Shown piece by piece: positions 25,335 to 35,004 of a stretch of 43,378 nt of DNA. Below the pieces are notes generated by a model. That model did no database searches. It worked only from the letters and a program-made list of their open reading frames with translations, and was not told where the DNA came from. The stretch is from Zoogloea sp. (GTDB taxonomy: Bacteria; Pseudomonadota; Gammaproteobacteria; Burkholderiales; Rhodocyclaceae): contig NZ_JAQVCN010000041.1 in assembly GCF_028689785.1 (NCBI RefSeq), positions 1 to 43,378 on the forward strand, written 5' to 3'. Positions within the stretch are counted from its first letter, which is position 1. Every line of letters starts with the position of its first letter. The position numbers and the translations under genes were made by a program.

Positions 25335-25340
25335 ATTATA
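25335..25340 (-). promoter_or_regulatory. -10 box of the ahcY-metF promoter
   Basis: A consensus TATAAT on the minus strand, placed so that transcription would start about 5-15 nt before the SAH riboswitch. No good -35 hexamer is seen at 17 bp (TCAAGA is the nearest). Confidence 0.65.
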
Positions 25341-25379
25341 GCGGATCGGGGCCGGGTTTCTTGAGAATTTCCTGCCGTC

Positions 25380-25417
25380 TGTGGGGGCGACTTCAGTCGC
25401 CCAAGTCGTCCCTACAG
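25380..25417. repeat. REP family B unit overlapping the dsbD stop codon
   Basis: GTGGGGGCGACTTC then AGTCGCCC (25381-25402) is a full family B unit. It is followed directly by a truncated inverted unit (CTGTAGGGACGACTT on the minus strand, 25417-25403). The TAG stop of dsbD (25412-25414) is formed by the unit's GTAG tetranucleotide. The element therefore seems to have inserted at, or replaced, the end of dsbD. Confidence 0.65.
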
Positions 25418-27229
25418 GGCGGCCTCCAGCGCCCTGCCGAAGGTTTCCGCGTCCTGGAAGCCCACTACCCGCAGGTTCTTGCGTTCGGCACCGGCGGCGT
25501 CGAAGAAGATGATGCCGGGCGGGCCGAAGAGCTTGAAGCGTTTGAGCAGAGCCTTGTCGGCATCGTTGTTGGCGGTGACATCGGCCTGCAGCAGCTGGAA
25601 GCCTTCCAGCCGGCGGGCCACCGCCGGGTCGGAAAAGGTGAAGCGCTCCATCTCCTTGCAGGAGATGCACCAATCAGCATAGAAATCGAGCATCACCGGG
25701 CGGGTGGCGGTTTTGAGGATCTGGTCGAGCTCTTCCACCGAGGCGACCCGCTGGAAGGCCGGGTGGGCTGCTGCGGGGGCGCTGGCGGCCTGGGCGCGGA
25801 GGATGGCCAGGGGCTGCAGCGGGTCGCGGGAGCCGGCCAGGGCGCCGATGAAGAGGGCCGCGCCGGCGATTAGGGCGAGCACGCCGAAGCCCTTCCAGAA
25901 GCGCTGCCAGCCGCCGGCATGGGTGGGCAGGGGGTCGAGGGCGTGCAGGTAGATGGCCGAAAACACCAGCAGGCCGGCCCAGGCCAGCATGGGCACGATG
26001 CTCGGCAGCACCGGGGTGAGCAGCCAGATGGCGACGCCCAGCAACATCACGCCGAAGGCCCGTTTGACGCCTTCCATCCACGGGCCGGGTTTGGGCAGGG
26101 CGCTGCGGGCCAGCACGCCGACGAGGATCAGTGGTGCGCCCATGCCCAGAGCCATGGTGAACAGGGCAGCGCCACCCAGTACGGCGTTTCCGGTCTGGGC
26201 GATGTAGAGCAGGGCGCCGGCCAGCGGGGCGGCCACGCAGGGCCCGACGATCAGGGCCGACAGGGCGCCCATGGCGATGACGCCGCCGGGGGAGCCGCCC
26301 TTCTGGTGGTTGGCATTGTCGGACAGGCGGCTCTGCAGGGCTGTGGGCAGCTGCAGCTCGTAGAAGCCGAACATGGACAGGGCCAGTACCACGAAGACGA
26401 GGGCGAAGCCGCCCAGCACCCAGGGGTTCTGCAGGGCCGCCGACAGCAGGGTGCCGGACAGGCCGGCCGCCACGCCTGCCGCGGCGTAGGTGAGGGCCAT
26501 GCCCAGCACGTAGAGGCTGGACAGGCCCAGGGCGCGGCTTTTGGAGATGGCATGGCCGTGGCCGACGATGATCCCGGACAGTATTGGGATCATCGGGAAC
26601 ACGCAGGGGGTGAAGGTGAGGAGCAGCCCGAAGCCGAAGAAGCTCACCAGGATCATGGCGGTGCCGCTGCCGTCGAGCAGGCGGGCGACGCGCCCCGATT
26701 CGTCGTGCTCGGCGATGGGGGGGCGGGCGGGCTCCTGCGTGCTGCTGACGGGCGCTTCGTCCCGGTCCAGGGCGCGGGCCAGGAAGCCCCCCGTGCCGCC
26801 GCCACTGGCCAGGGCGACCTTGAGGGCGGTGGTCTGCGGCGGGTAGCAGATGCCGATGTCGGCGCAGCCCTGGCTGGTGAGCTGCAGGTCGAAGGGAGGC
26901 TGGCCGACGCTCACGGGCAGGGTGAGCACCAGCTCCTTGCGGTAGATCTCCACTTCGCCAAAGGCGTCGTCTTTCTTGGGTTTGCCCGGGGGCAGGGCGG
27001 CTTCGCCAAAACTGACCCCGTCGGCTTCAAACCTGAAGCGGTGGCGGTAGAGGTAGTAACCGTCGGCGATCTGGAAGCGCACTTCCACGGTCTTGTCGTC
27101 GAGGGCGCGGGCCGAGGCGCGGAAGGCCTGCTCGACGGGCAGGGGTTCCTGGGCGTGGGCAAGCAGGCCGGTGCAGGTCAGAACAAGGGCCAGGGCGAGG
27201 CGCAGGAAGAGGGCGGGCAATCGGATCAT
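25412..27229 (-). CDS. dsbD: Thiol:disulfide interchange protein DsbD
   Basis: 605 residues. Signal peptide (1-26), periplasmic alpha domain with redox pair Cys122/Cys128 (CADIGIC), eight-TM beta domain with Cys209 (TFTPCVFPM) and Cys331 (VGPCVAAPL), and a C-terminal thioredoxin-like domain with Cys521/Cys524 (DWCISCKEM). It carries electrons from cytosolic thioredoxin to periplasmic DsbC/CcmG and so serves disulfide repair and cytochrome c maturation. All six cysteines are present. The last codons run into a REP-like repeat that provides the stop. cutA lies upstream on the same strand, a common pairing. Confidence 0.95.
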   Translation of the reverse strand: MIRLPALFLRLALALVLTCTGLLAHAQEPLPVEQAFRASARALDDKTVEVRFQIADGYYLYRHRFRFEADGVSFGEAALPPGKPKKDDAFGEVEIYRKELVLTLPVSVGQPPFDLQLTSQGCADIGICYPPQTTALKVALASGGGTGGFLARALDRDEAPVSSTQEPARPPIAEHDESGRVARLLDGSGTAMILVSFFGFGLLLTFTPCVFPMIPILSGIIVGHGHAISKSRALGLSSLYVLGMALTYAAAGVAAGLSGTLLSAALQNPWVLGGFALVFVVLALSMFGFYELQLPTALQSRLSDNANHQKGGSPGGVIAMGALSALIVGPCVAAPLAGALLYIAQTGNAVLGGAALFTMALGMGAPLILVGVLARSALPKPGPWMEGVKRAFGVMLLGVAIWLLTPVLPSIVPMLAWAGLLVFSAIYLHALDPLPTHAGGWQRFWKGFGVLALIAGAALFIGALAGSRDPLQPLAILRAQAASAPAAAHPAFQRVASVEELDQILKTATRPVMLDFYADWCISCKEMERFTFSDPAVARRLEGFQLLQADVTANNDADKALLKRFKLFGPPGIIFFDAAGAERKNLRVVGFQDAETFGRALEAAL

Positions 27230-27243
27230 GGACGGCAGTTTAC

Positions 27244-27267
27244 GGGGGCCGCGGGGAGGCGGCCCCC
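27244..27267. terminator. GC-rich hairpin between cutA and dsbD
   Basis: Arms GGGGGCCGC and GCGGCCCCC with a 6-nt loop, directly before the dsbD start. No T-tract follows on the minus strand, so it may attenuate or stabilise rather than terminate. Confidence 0.35.
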
Positions 27268-27289
27268 GGATGGATCAAGAATCGATGGA

Positions 27290-27628
27290 TCAGGGCAGGT
27301 GTTCGACGGTTTCGGCGCCGATCCAGGCCAGGTAGGCGGGCAAGCCCTTGTGGAGTGGGATCGCGATGATCTCCGGAAGTTCGTAGGGGTGGGCTTCGGT
27401 GAGGGCGGCCTGCAGGGCCGGGTAGCGCAGCAGGGTGGTCTTGATCAGCAGGGGGACCTCGGTGGCGCTCTCGATCTGCTCCTGCCAGCGGTACACCGAG
27501 GTGCAGGGGGCGAGGATGTTCACGCAGGCGGCAAGGCGCAGTTCCACCAGCTGACGAGCTACGGCCTTGGCGGTGTCGGCGTCGGGCAGGTTGGTGAGGA
27601 CGAGCAGGGCTTCTTCGGGCGTGGTCAT
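27290..27628 (-). CDS. cutA: CutA1-family divalent cation tolerance protein
   Basis: 112 residues, a complete trimeric ferredoxin-like CutA1 fold. Family blocks: LVLTNLPDADTAKAVARQLV, AACVNILAPCTSVYRWQ (with the Cys and Trp of the family), LLIKTT and HPYELPEIIAIP. It has been linked to copper tolerance in E. coli, though its molecular role is unclear. ATG 27628 lies 3 bp after the permease gene stop, so it is the continuation of the ABC operon and leads on to dsbD. Confidence 0.93.
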   Translation of the reverse strand: MTTPEEALLVLTNLPDADTAKAVARQLVELRLAACVNILAPCTSVYRWQEQIESATEVPLLIKTTLLRYPALQAALTEAHPYELPEIIAIPLHKGLPAYLAWIGAETVEHLP

Positions 27629-27631
27629 GGC

Positions 27632-28423
27632 TTACTTGAGCAGGCGGCGGCGGGTGAGGCCCAAGGCCAGCCAGAAGGCCAGCACGGTGATGAGGACGAG
27701 GACGCCCAGGTGCAGACCGATCTGGGCCGGCACCTGACCCAGCAGCAGGGGGCGGATCAGGCTGACGGCGTGACTCAGGGGCAGGGCCGAGGCGATGAGC
27801 TGCACACTGTCGGGGAGCTGGCCCTGGGGAAAGAATACCCCTGAGAGCAGGGTCATCGGGGTGATGAACAGGGTGAAGTAATACATGAAGAAATCGTAGC
27901 TCGGCGCGAGCGCGGTCATGATCAGGCCGAGGGCGGCAAAGCACAGGCCGGTGAGGAAGACCACGGGGATGGCGGCCAGGGCCAGCGGCGAGGCAGTGAA
28001 GCCGAAGGCCGCGATCACCGCCAGGATGGCGACCCCGGCCAGACAGGACTTGGAGGCCGCCCATACCAGTTCGGCGGCGACGATGTCGTCGAGGGCAATC
28101 GGGGCGTTCATGATGGCCTCCCAGGTCTTTTGCACGTGCATGCGCGAGAAGCCGGAGTAGAGGGCCTCGAAGGTGGCGGCGTTCATGGTGGAGTAGGCCA
28201 GGGTGCCGCCGGCCAGGAAGGCGATGTAGGACACGCCCTCGACCTCGGGCACCAGCAGGCCGAGGCCGTAGCCCAGGCCCAGCATGTAGATCACCGGGTC
28301 GGCCAGGTTGCCGACGATGGAGGGCAGGGCCAGCTTCTTCCAGACCAGGAAGTTGCGCCGCCACACGGCGAGAAAGCTCAGGGACAGGCGGGGTGGGCCG
28401 AAATGGGCAGTGACGTGGGGCAT
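27632..28423 (-). CDS. ABC-2 type permease, NodJ-like
   Basis: 263 residues with six TM segments. It has the NodJ/DrrB-like pattern: basic N-terminus (VWRRNFLVWKKLALPSI), DPVIYMLGLGYGLG, FLAGGTLAYSTMNAATFEAL and the late ISGVFFP-type LLSGVFFPQGQLP. It would form the membrane part of an exporter with the ATPase encoded at 29842-30786. Substrates of this class include lipo-oligosaccharides, drugs and surface polymers; none can be assigned. A GGDEF-hemerythrin gene sits 6 bp upstream, between the permease and its ATPase, which is unusual. Confidence 0.9.
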   Translation of the reverse strand: MPHVTAHFGPPRLSLSFLAVWRRNFLVWKKLALPSIVGNLADPVIYMLGLGYGLGLLVPEVEGVSYIAFLAGGTLAYSTMNAATFEALYSGFSRMHVQKTWEAIMNAPIALDDIVAAELVWAASKSCLAGVAILAVIAAFGFTASPLALAAIPVVFLTGLCFAALGLIMTALAPSYDFFMYYFTLFITPMTLLSGVFFPQGQLPDSVQLIASALPLSHAVSLIRPLLLGQVPAQIGLHLGVLVLITVLAFWLALGLTRRRLLK

Positions 28424-28429
28424 CGGGGG

Positions 28430-29824
28430 TCAGTCGTCGAGGGGGGCCGGGTCGCGGGGGCCGCGCCGCAGCCAGGGGATGAAGTCCCGGTCGGCACCGA
28501 GGGCGTGGTGATCCACCAGATCGTAGGCCAGGAACTCGATCAGCTTGCCGGTGGGCAGGGTGCCCATGGCGCTCTGGCCGGAGAGGGCGTCGAGCTTGGC
28601 CGACAGGACGCGGTGAGCCTTGGCGTGCTGTTCGTGGCGCGGGTAGGCGACAGTGGCAAGGATGGCCTCTTCGTCGCGGAAGTGGCGTCGCGTGGCATCG
28701 GAAAGGGCCCGGATGGTGGCGTGGATCTCGGCCGGCGGGCCCGCCTCGCGCACCAGGTTGAGCAGGCGGTTGGCGAGTTCGAAGAGGTTCTGGTGCTGGG
28801 CGTCGATGATCGGGTCGCCGACACAGTGCCCATCTTCCCAGGTCAGCCGGTCGAGGCGGTTGCGATGCTTGATGCTGCGTTCGTCGAAGGCGCTTTCGGG
28901 AGCGGCCTCGACCCGGTTGCGTCCGGCATGCTTGGCGGCGTAAAGGGCACGATCGGCGCGGGTCAGCCAGGCGTTCCAGTGTTCCTCCGAAACGCACTCC
29001 GCTACCCCGAAGCTGGCGGTGACTGTGCCGACCTGGGCAAAAGGCTGCTGGCAGACTGCGAGGCGCAGCTTCCCGGCCAGGGTGATGGCGCCGGCCAGGG
29101 GCGTGCTGGGTAGCAGGACGATGAATTCCTCGCCGCCGTAGCGTCCGAGCACGTCCAGGTCGCGGCATTCGCTGCTCAGGCGCTGGGCGAAATCGACGAG
29201 CACCTGATCGCCCACCGGGTGCCCGTGGGTATCGTTGATGTGTTTGAAGTGGTCGATGTCGGCGATGATCAGCGAGATGGGGTGGCCAAAGCGGCGGAAG
29301 CGGTGCATCTCGCTGAGGGAGGCTTCTTCGAGGCGTCGGCGGGTCAGGAGCCCGGTGAGCGGATCGGTGACCGAGCGCGCTTCCATTTCGGCCAGGGCCT
29401 GGCGCAGCAGATCCTGGCGGCTGTCGTTGTCGGTCAGGTCCACGAAACACAGTAGCAGCAGGTGGCCATGGCGCCGCGCCTGGGTGCGCAGGTGCCGTGG
29501 GCGGCCATCAATGCCCAGCATGTCGGACTCGATGTCGTCCCGCGCGCTGCCGTCGGGGGGCGGAGAGCACACGCAGGGGGTGTCCGGGGGGAGGAGCGGG
29601 GAGGCATGCACCTGCCTCCACCAGTCCGGATAAGGACGGGTAGGGAGCCCGAAGCTCTGGCGGAAGGCTGCGTTGCTGCGGATGAACTGGCCGTTGCCAG
29701 GGTCGACGAGGGCAAGGGCTAGTGGCAGCTGTTCCAGGATGGCTGCGCAGTCGAGGCTGCCCGGAAGGGGAGAGAAGCCCGGTGACATCGTTTCAGGATA
29801 GGTGTCCGGTGCCGGGCTGTCCAT
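28430..29824 (-). CDS. PAS-GGDEF-hemerythrin diguanylate cyclase
   Basis: 464 residues from ATG 29824. PAS-like domain (about 25-130), GGDEF (about 150-310; GGEEF 230-234, inhibition site RDLD 221-224) and a C-terminal bacteriohemerythrin (about 325-452). All seven di-iron ligands can be placed: His344, His381, Glu385, His400, His404, His440 and Asp445. Hemerythrin binds O2 at a di-iron site, and a hemerythrin-GGDEF protein of Vibrio cholerae is known to couple iron/oxygen state to c-di-GMP synthesis. An alternative TTG start (29845) overlaps the ATPase stop. It sits between the two genes of an ABC exporter, so oxygen-dependent signalling may be tied to export. Confidence 0.92.
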   Translation of the reverse strand: MDSPAPDTYPETMSPGFSPLPGSLDCAAILEQLPLALALVDPGNGQFIRSNAAFRQSFGLPTRPYPDWWRQVHASPLLPPDTPCVCSPPPDGSARDDIESDMLGIDGRPRHLRTQARRHGHLLLLCFVDLTDNDSRQDLLRQALAEMEARSVTDPLTGLLTRRRLEEASLSEMHRFRRFGHPISLIIADIDHFKHINDTHGHPVGDQVLVDFAQRLSSECRDLDVLGRYGGEEFIVLLPSTPLAGAITLAGKLRLAVCQQPFAQVGTVTASFGVAECVSEEHWNAWLTRADRALYAAKHAGRNRVEAAPESAFDERSIKHRNRLDRLTWEDGHCVGDPIIDAQHQNLFELANRLLNLVREAGPPAEIHATIRALSDATRRHFRDEEAILATVAYPRHEQHAKAHRVLSAKLDALSGQSAMGTLPTGKLIEFLAYDLVDHHALGADRDFIPWLRRGPRDPAPLDD

Positions 29825-29841
29825 GGCATGCCGCCGGGGGC

Positions 29842-30785
<944 letters not shown>

Positions 30786-30786
<1 letters not shown>

Positions 30787-31394
30787 CAGACCGGGGGCGG
30801 GGTGGTGGCGACGAAGGACGGCCGGGCCAGTATGTCGGCGGCCCAGGCGGCGAGCTCGGGGTGGGTGCTGCGCCACACCAGGTGGCCAAAGCGGAAGTCC
30901 AGGTAGCCCAGGGCACAGGCGGCGGCGATGTCGCCCAGGCTGAGGCTGGCGCCGGCCATGCCCTTGCGTGCCACCAGGTGCCGGTCGAGGGCGGCCAGGC
31001 CACGGTGGATCTTGGTGATCTGGCGTTCGATGCTGGCGTTGTCCTGCTGTTCGGCGGGCCGGCGGCTTTCGAGGAAGGCGGCCACTGCGGCGTCGGTGAT
31101 GCCGTCGGCGAGGGCCTCGGTCTGGCGTACCGGCAGGGCGGCCAGCCGGTCTGCGGGGAGTAGCGTGGCGCCGCCCAGGGTTTCGAGGTATTCGGCGATC
31201 ACCGGGGAGTCGTACCAGACCTCGCCGTCATCGGCCACCAGGGCGGGCACCTTGCCCAGGGGGTTGTAGTCGGGCACCGAGGTTTCGGCCAGCCAGGGGA
31301 TGTCCACCTCCAGGCTGAAGGACAGGCCTTTTTCGGCCAGGGCCACGCGAATCTTGCGGGCGTAGGGGCTGGTGAGGGATGCGACGAGTTTCAT
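30786..31394 (-). CDS. Glutathione S-transferase family protein
   Basis: 202 residues. N-terminal thioredoxin-like domain ([20 protein letters not shown], with Ser/Tyr near the catalytic position, and the cis-Pro/ED motif in [17 protein letters not shown]) followed by an all-helical C-terminal domain ([18 protein letters not shown]). It resembles the YibF-type GSTs. Substrate is unknown. The start overlaps the stop of the hydrolase gene and its stop overlaps the ATPase start, showing strict coupling in this operon. Confidence 0.9.
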
Positions 31395-32029
31395 GACAGG
31401 GGTTCCCAGGCGCGGTCGATGAGCTTGCGGATGATGTGTAACTTGCCGTGGAAGAAGTGGTCGGCTCCGGGCACCACCATGACGGGCAGCTCCTGGGGTT
31501 CGGCCCACTCCAGCACGTTGGCGAGGGCGACGGTCTCGTCCTTCTCGCCGTGGATGACCAGGGTGTCGTCGGGCACGGGCAGGGTGGTGTAGCTGCGGGC
31601 TCCGGTGACCTGGCCGGCGGCAGTACCCACCAGCACGATGCGGCTGGCCGGGGTGACGCCCTCGGCCAGGCGGGCGGCGACCCGGGTCTGCACGTAGGCG
31701 CCGAAGGAGAAGCCCCCCAGGGCCAGGGGCAGGCTGCCCCAGCGGCTCTGGGCCCAGGCGATCACGGCCAGCATGTCCTCGGTTTCGGCGATGCCGTTGT
31801 CGTGGACGCCCTCGCTCTTGCCGACGCCACGGAAGTTGGGGCGCAGGGCGGCGTAGCCCAGGTCACGGAAAACCCGGGCCAGGGTATGGGCCACCTTGTT
31901 GGTGTTGGCGCCGTGAAACAGAGGGTGGGGGTGACACACCAGGGCGATGCCGCGCACGTGGTCGGGGGTGTCGATGATCAGCTCGATCTGCCCGGCGGGG
32001 CCATGGATGAGGGCGTTCTCGGTGGCCAT
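31391..32029 (-). CDS. Alpha/beta hydrolase (DUF-type serine hydrolase)
   Basis: 212 residues. Starts with an N-terminal HGPAGQIELIIDTP strand pair and the HPHPLFHGANTNKVAHTLAR block that marks a widespread proteobacterial hydrolase group. Catalytic Ser lies in GFSFGAY, Asp in HGEKDETV and His in GADHFFHG. The fold has no lid of note. Probable esterase or thioesterase; substrate unknown. The stop overlaps the GST start and the gene follows the ferredoxin gene by 2 bp. Confidence 0.88.
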   Translation of the reverse strand: MATENALIHGPAGQIELIIDTPDHVRGIALVCHPHPLFHGANTNKVAHTLARVFRDLGYAALRPNFRGVGKSEGVHDNGIAETEDMLAVIAWAQSRWGSLPLALGGFSFGAYVQTRVAARLAEGVTPASRIVLVGTAAGQVTGARSYTTLPVPDDTLVIHGEKDETVALANVLEWAEPQELPVMVVPGADHFFHGKLHIIRKLIDRAWEPLS

Positions 32030-32031
32030 GT

Positions 32032-32340
32032 TCAGATCTTCAGGCGCTCGACGATGCGGCCGTTCTGCAGGTGCTCGGAGATGATCTCATCCACGTCGGA
32101 CTTGTCCACCAGGGTGTACCAGACGTTGTCGGGGTACACCACCAGCACCGGGCCTTCGTCGCAGCGGTCGAGACAGCCGGCCTTGTTGATGCGGATCTTG
32201 CCCTTGCCTTTGAGGCCGAGGGCGGCGATCCGGTCCTTGGCGTAGGTCTGCAATTCAACCGCGCCCTGGGCGGCGCAGCAGCTCTCACCCTCGGGGCGCT
32301 GGTTGCAGCAGAAGAATACGTGGTGCTTGAAGTAGCTCAT
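32032..32340 (-). CDS. Thioredoxin-like [2Fe-2S] ferredoxin
   Basis: 102 residues. Cluster ligands are drawn from Cys11/12, Cys21/22, Cys56 and Cys60 (FFCCNQRPEGESCC and AGCLDRC), then the EGPVLVVYPDNVWY block, all as in the Azotobacter/Aquifex type of [2Fe-2S] protein. It would be a small electron carrier in the cytosol. ATG 32340 was chosen because family similarity starts at once; 18 extra codons of open frame upstream are not supported. It heads the tightly packed run down to cutA and dsbD. Confidence 0.9.
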   Translation of the reverse strand: MSYFKHHVFFCCNQRPEGESCCAAQGAVELQTYAKDRIAALGLKGKGKIRINKAGCLDRCDEGPVLVVYPDNVWYTLVDKSDVDEIISEHLQNGRIVERLKI

Positions 32341-32419
32341 GGGGTCTCCGGTGGGGGCGTCAAATCTGGCCCTGAATGTGTCCGCGATTATCAATCAATC
32401 GCCTGCCCGGTGGCGTCTT

Positions 32420-33502
32420 TCAGTGGTTGCGAAAGCCGTCCCGCGGGGTGCTGGCGCCGAGCAGGCCCAGGTAGGCGAAGGTGATGAAGGGCCACAGGCT
32501 GGCGGTGAGCTGGGTCAGACCGTGGAAATTGAGGAAATTGCCCTGAGGGACCAGGGCGATGTCGCTGGGCAGGAAGGGGTTCTCGGGGGCCAGGTTGACC
32601 AGGGCAGTGCCCAGCAGCAGGGCCAGCCCGGCCAGCATGGTGTGGCTGCGGGCGGGTAGCAGCAGGCTGACGCCGAGCAGGGCGGCGCCGGCAGCCAGCC
32701 CAAGCTGCCCGCCGGGGGTGGCCCAGTGGAAGGGGTCACCCGGGGAGAAGAAGGCCGCCGCCGCCAGGGTCTTGGCGCCAAGACCAAGAAGAACGAGCAG
32801 CACCAGGGGCCACGGGCTGAACTGACGCATCATGCAGCGTGCAGTCAGCCCTACGGCCACCAGTTGGCAGGCGGCGATGGCGGCTTCCACCTTGACGAAG
32901 CGCATCGGGTTGAACTGCAGCGGCGTGGGCAGATCCAGCAGCGGGCGCAGGTCACCGCTGGCAAAAAGCAGGTTCCCCGGGGTGAGCAGGGTGAGCAGCC
33001 ACAGGCCCATCAGCACCAGGCCGAGCTCCCCGGGGTGGCCGGCAACGATACGCTTGCGCCGCCAGCGGGTCAGGCCGCTGCGTGGGTGGAACAGGCTGCC
33101 GCCCCAGCGCCCGCCGGCCAGGGCGCCGAGCAGCCCGCCCAGGGTGTTGCAGCCCACGTCCACGTTGGAGGGCACCCGGCTGGGCAGGAAGTTCTGCAGC
33201 GTCTCCACCGACAGGCTGAGCAGGAAGGTCAGGAGCACGGCCAGGGCCACTGCCCCGGCGCGGGGCAGGCGCCCGAGCAGTGCCGAGACCAGCGCGAAGC
33301 TGAAGGGCACGATGCCAATCACGTTTACGGTCAGGTCCACCCAGGTGTAGTAGCGCGGCCAGGGGGCACTGAGGAACTCGAAGGCCGGCAGCCCCGGATC
33401 ACGCCAGCCAGAAAAGGGATGCAGGCAGGCGTAGACGATCAGCACTCCGATGGCAGCGGCGAAATAGGCGGCAAGGGGGGAGCTGCGGCGTTGAAGGGGC
33501 AT
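32420..33502 (-). CDS. VanZ-like family membrane protein
   Basis: 360 residues with about nine TM segments. The N-terminal half has the VanZ block (DLTVNVIGIVPFSFAL, then LLSLSVETLQNFLPSRVPSNVDV and NTLGGLLGAL). The C-terminal half is a second hydrophobic region without a clear family. VanZ proteins affect teicoplanin resistance in Gram-positives; in proteobacteria their role is unknown but often linked to cell-surface polysaccharide. It is the most upstream gene of the minus-strand run; about 80 bp separate it from the ferredoxin gene. Confidence 0.85.
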   Translation of the reverse strand: MPLQRRSSPLAAYFAAAIGVLIVYACLHPFSGWRDPGLPAFEFLSAPWPRYYTWVDLTVNVIGIVPFSFALVSALLGRLPRAGAVALAVLLTFLLSLSVETLQNFLPSRVPSNVDVGCNTLGGLLGALAGGRWGGSLFHPRSGLTRWRRKRIVAGHPGELGLVLMGLWLLTLLTPGNLLFASGDLRPLLDLPTPLQFNPMRFVKVEAAIAACQLVAVGLTARCMMRQFSPWPLVLLVLLGLGAKTLAAAAFFSPGDPFHWATPGGQLGLAAGAALLGVSLLLPARSHTMLAGLALLLGTALVNLAPENPFLPSDIALVPQGNFLNFHGLTQLTASLWPFITFAYLGLLGASTPRDGFRNH

Positions 33503-33600
33503 GGGCTGGGAGAATGGCGCGTCGGGGCCATTCTAGCCCGAGGATGAGGCCGAGTAAGGATCTGGCCAGGAAGGCCATGGTCTGCGGCAGGGGCTGCGGG

Positions 33601-34071
33601 TCAGTGCGCCCTGGCAAACAGCTGCCTGGCAAAGGGCAGCTTGAGGGCCGCCAGCCGGGTGCTCACGCTGTCCCAGTCCACGGCGTCCAGGGTGTTCTTG
33701 ACCAGCAGGCCCAGGTCGGTTTCGCCTTCCATCAGCAGGCGCCGGCTGAAGAACAGGGTGTCCGGGTCTTCCTCGCGCAGGGCCAGGGCCAGGTAGTCGC
33801 GGGTCGTGGCAGAAATGGTGAGGTCGGGCCTGCCGCTGTCGAGGAGGGGCCTGAAGCCCCGCGGTGTCAGGGTGAAGCGCAGGGCCATGCCCGCATCGGT
33901 GACCTTGAGCAGCAGGCGCTTGCCAGCGAGGGGCTCCAGGGTGTCCCGGGGCAGAACCCGGTCGAGGGCCAGGTTGAGGCCCGCCACCAGGGCCAGGGTT
34001 GGCGGCAGCTGGGGCAGGCGGGCGCCCACGCGGGCCAGGGGGGCAGGCAGGGTGAAGGCGGGGATCTTCAT
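33601..34071 (-). CDS. ubiT: UbiT, SCP2-domain accessory factor of anaerobic ubiquinone synthesis
   Basis: 156 residues with an SCP2 sterol-carrier domain (residues about 25-140: ALVAGLNLALDRVLP, DLTISATTRDYLALAL and GETDLGLLVKNTLDAVD). UbiT binds isoprenoid quinone intermediates and, with UbiU and UbiV, allows ubiquinone synthesis without O2. ATG 34071 lies 22 bp after ubiV. The long open frame upstream is a shadow of ubiV. Confidence 0.9.
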   Translation of the reverse strand: MKIPAFTLPAPLARVGARLPQLPPTLALVAGLNLALDRVLPRDTLEPLAGKRLLLKVTDAGMALRFTLTPRGFRPLLDSGRPDLTISATTRDYLALALREEDPDTLFFSRRLLMEGETDLGLLVKNTLDAVDWDSVSTRLAALKLPFARQLFARAH

Positions 34072-34093
34072 GGTGTGGAGTTCCGCAGGAGGT

Positions 34094-34999
34094 TCAGGCG
34101 GGGATGTGCTGGTCGACACCCGGCCGGCCGTGCCAGAAGCCGTTGCAGGGCTCGGCGGGCAATAGGGGGAGGGCCTCGTGGAGGGCGTCGGCAGGCGGGA
34201 TGAGGCCGTCGAGAGCCTGGCGGAAGATCTGCAGAATCTCGAGTGTGTGCTGGCCCTGGGGGCTGACGCGCAGCAGGTCGACACCTTCGGCGCACACCGC
34301 GGGCAGGTCGCCGAGCAGGGTGTGCACCTGGGCGGACTGGGTCTGGATGCCGTTCAGGGTCAGGAAGGGAGCACCTTCGCGGGTCTTCAGGGGAATGCCG
34401 TCGGCGAACTGGAGGCAGCGGAACTCGCAGGTGTCTTTCTGCAGGTTGTAGTGGCGGGCGGTGAAACAGCGGGCCGAATAGGCCAGGGGCAGACGGCCGT
34501 GGGCAAAGATCTCCACCTCCATGTTGTGGCCCAGCCCGTCGCGCAGGGCGCGGATCTGATCCCGGGACATCTCCGGCGGGGCGACCCAGCGGGTGGCGCC
34601 GAGGTCGGCAAAGAGGCTGAGGGTGGTCGGGTTGAAAATGTTGAGGGTAGGGCCGGCGATCCAGTTGCGCGCCGGGGCGTCACCGCTGGAGAGCAGGCGC
34701 ACGGCCCCCATGTCGTTGGCCTCGACCCGGAAGCTGCCGTTGGCAACGATGCGACGCAGGGTCTTCAGGTCGGACTCGGACTCCACCAGCACCTGGCTGG
34801 AGAGCACCACCTCCTTGCCGGCCGCGGTGAGGATCTCGGCCACTTCCAGCCAGTCGGGCAGGCGCAGTTCATGACGGCGGGAGCACACGGTCTCGCCCAG
34901 GTAAACAACATCCACCGGGGCGTCGGCCATGTCGGCGTAGAAGGCCAGGGTGGATTGGCGGGGCCAGTAGTAGAGCAGGGGGCCGAGGGCGATCTTCAT
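34094..34999 (-). CDS. ubiV: UbiV, O2-independent ubiquinone hydroxylation subunit
   Basis: 301 residues of the U32 peptidase-like family. The four [4Fe-4S] ligands are Cys39, Cys178, Cys191 and Cys195, at the same spacing as in E. coli UbiV (two residues earlier for the last three). UbiU and UbiV form a heterodimer that hydroxylates the ubiquinone ring using prephenate rather than O2. The start ATG 34999 is 5 bp after the ubiU stop, and ubiT follows. The open frame upstream reads inside ubiU and is rejected. Confidence 0.93.
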   Translation of the reverse strand: MKIALGPLLYYWPRQSTLAFYADMADAPVDVVYLGETVCSRRHELRLPDWLEVAEILTAAGKEVVLSSQVLVESESDLKTLRRIVANGSFRVEANDMGAVRLLSSGDAPARNWIAGPTLNIFNPTTLSLFADLGATRWVAPPEMSRDQIRALRDGLGHNMEVEIFAHGRLPLAYSARCFTARHYNLQKDTCEFRCLQFADGIPLKTREGAPFLTLNGIQTQSAQVHTLLGDLPAVCAEGVDLLRVSPQGQHTLEILQIFRQALDGLIPPADALHEALPLLPAEPCNGFWHGRPGVDQHIPA

Positions 35000-35004
35000 C
35001 GTGC

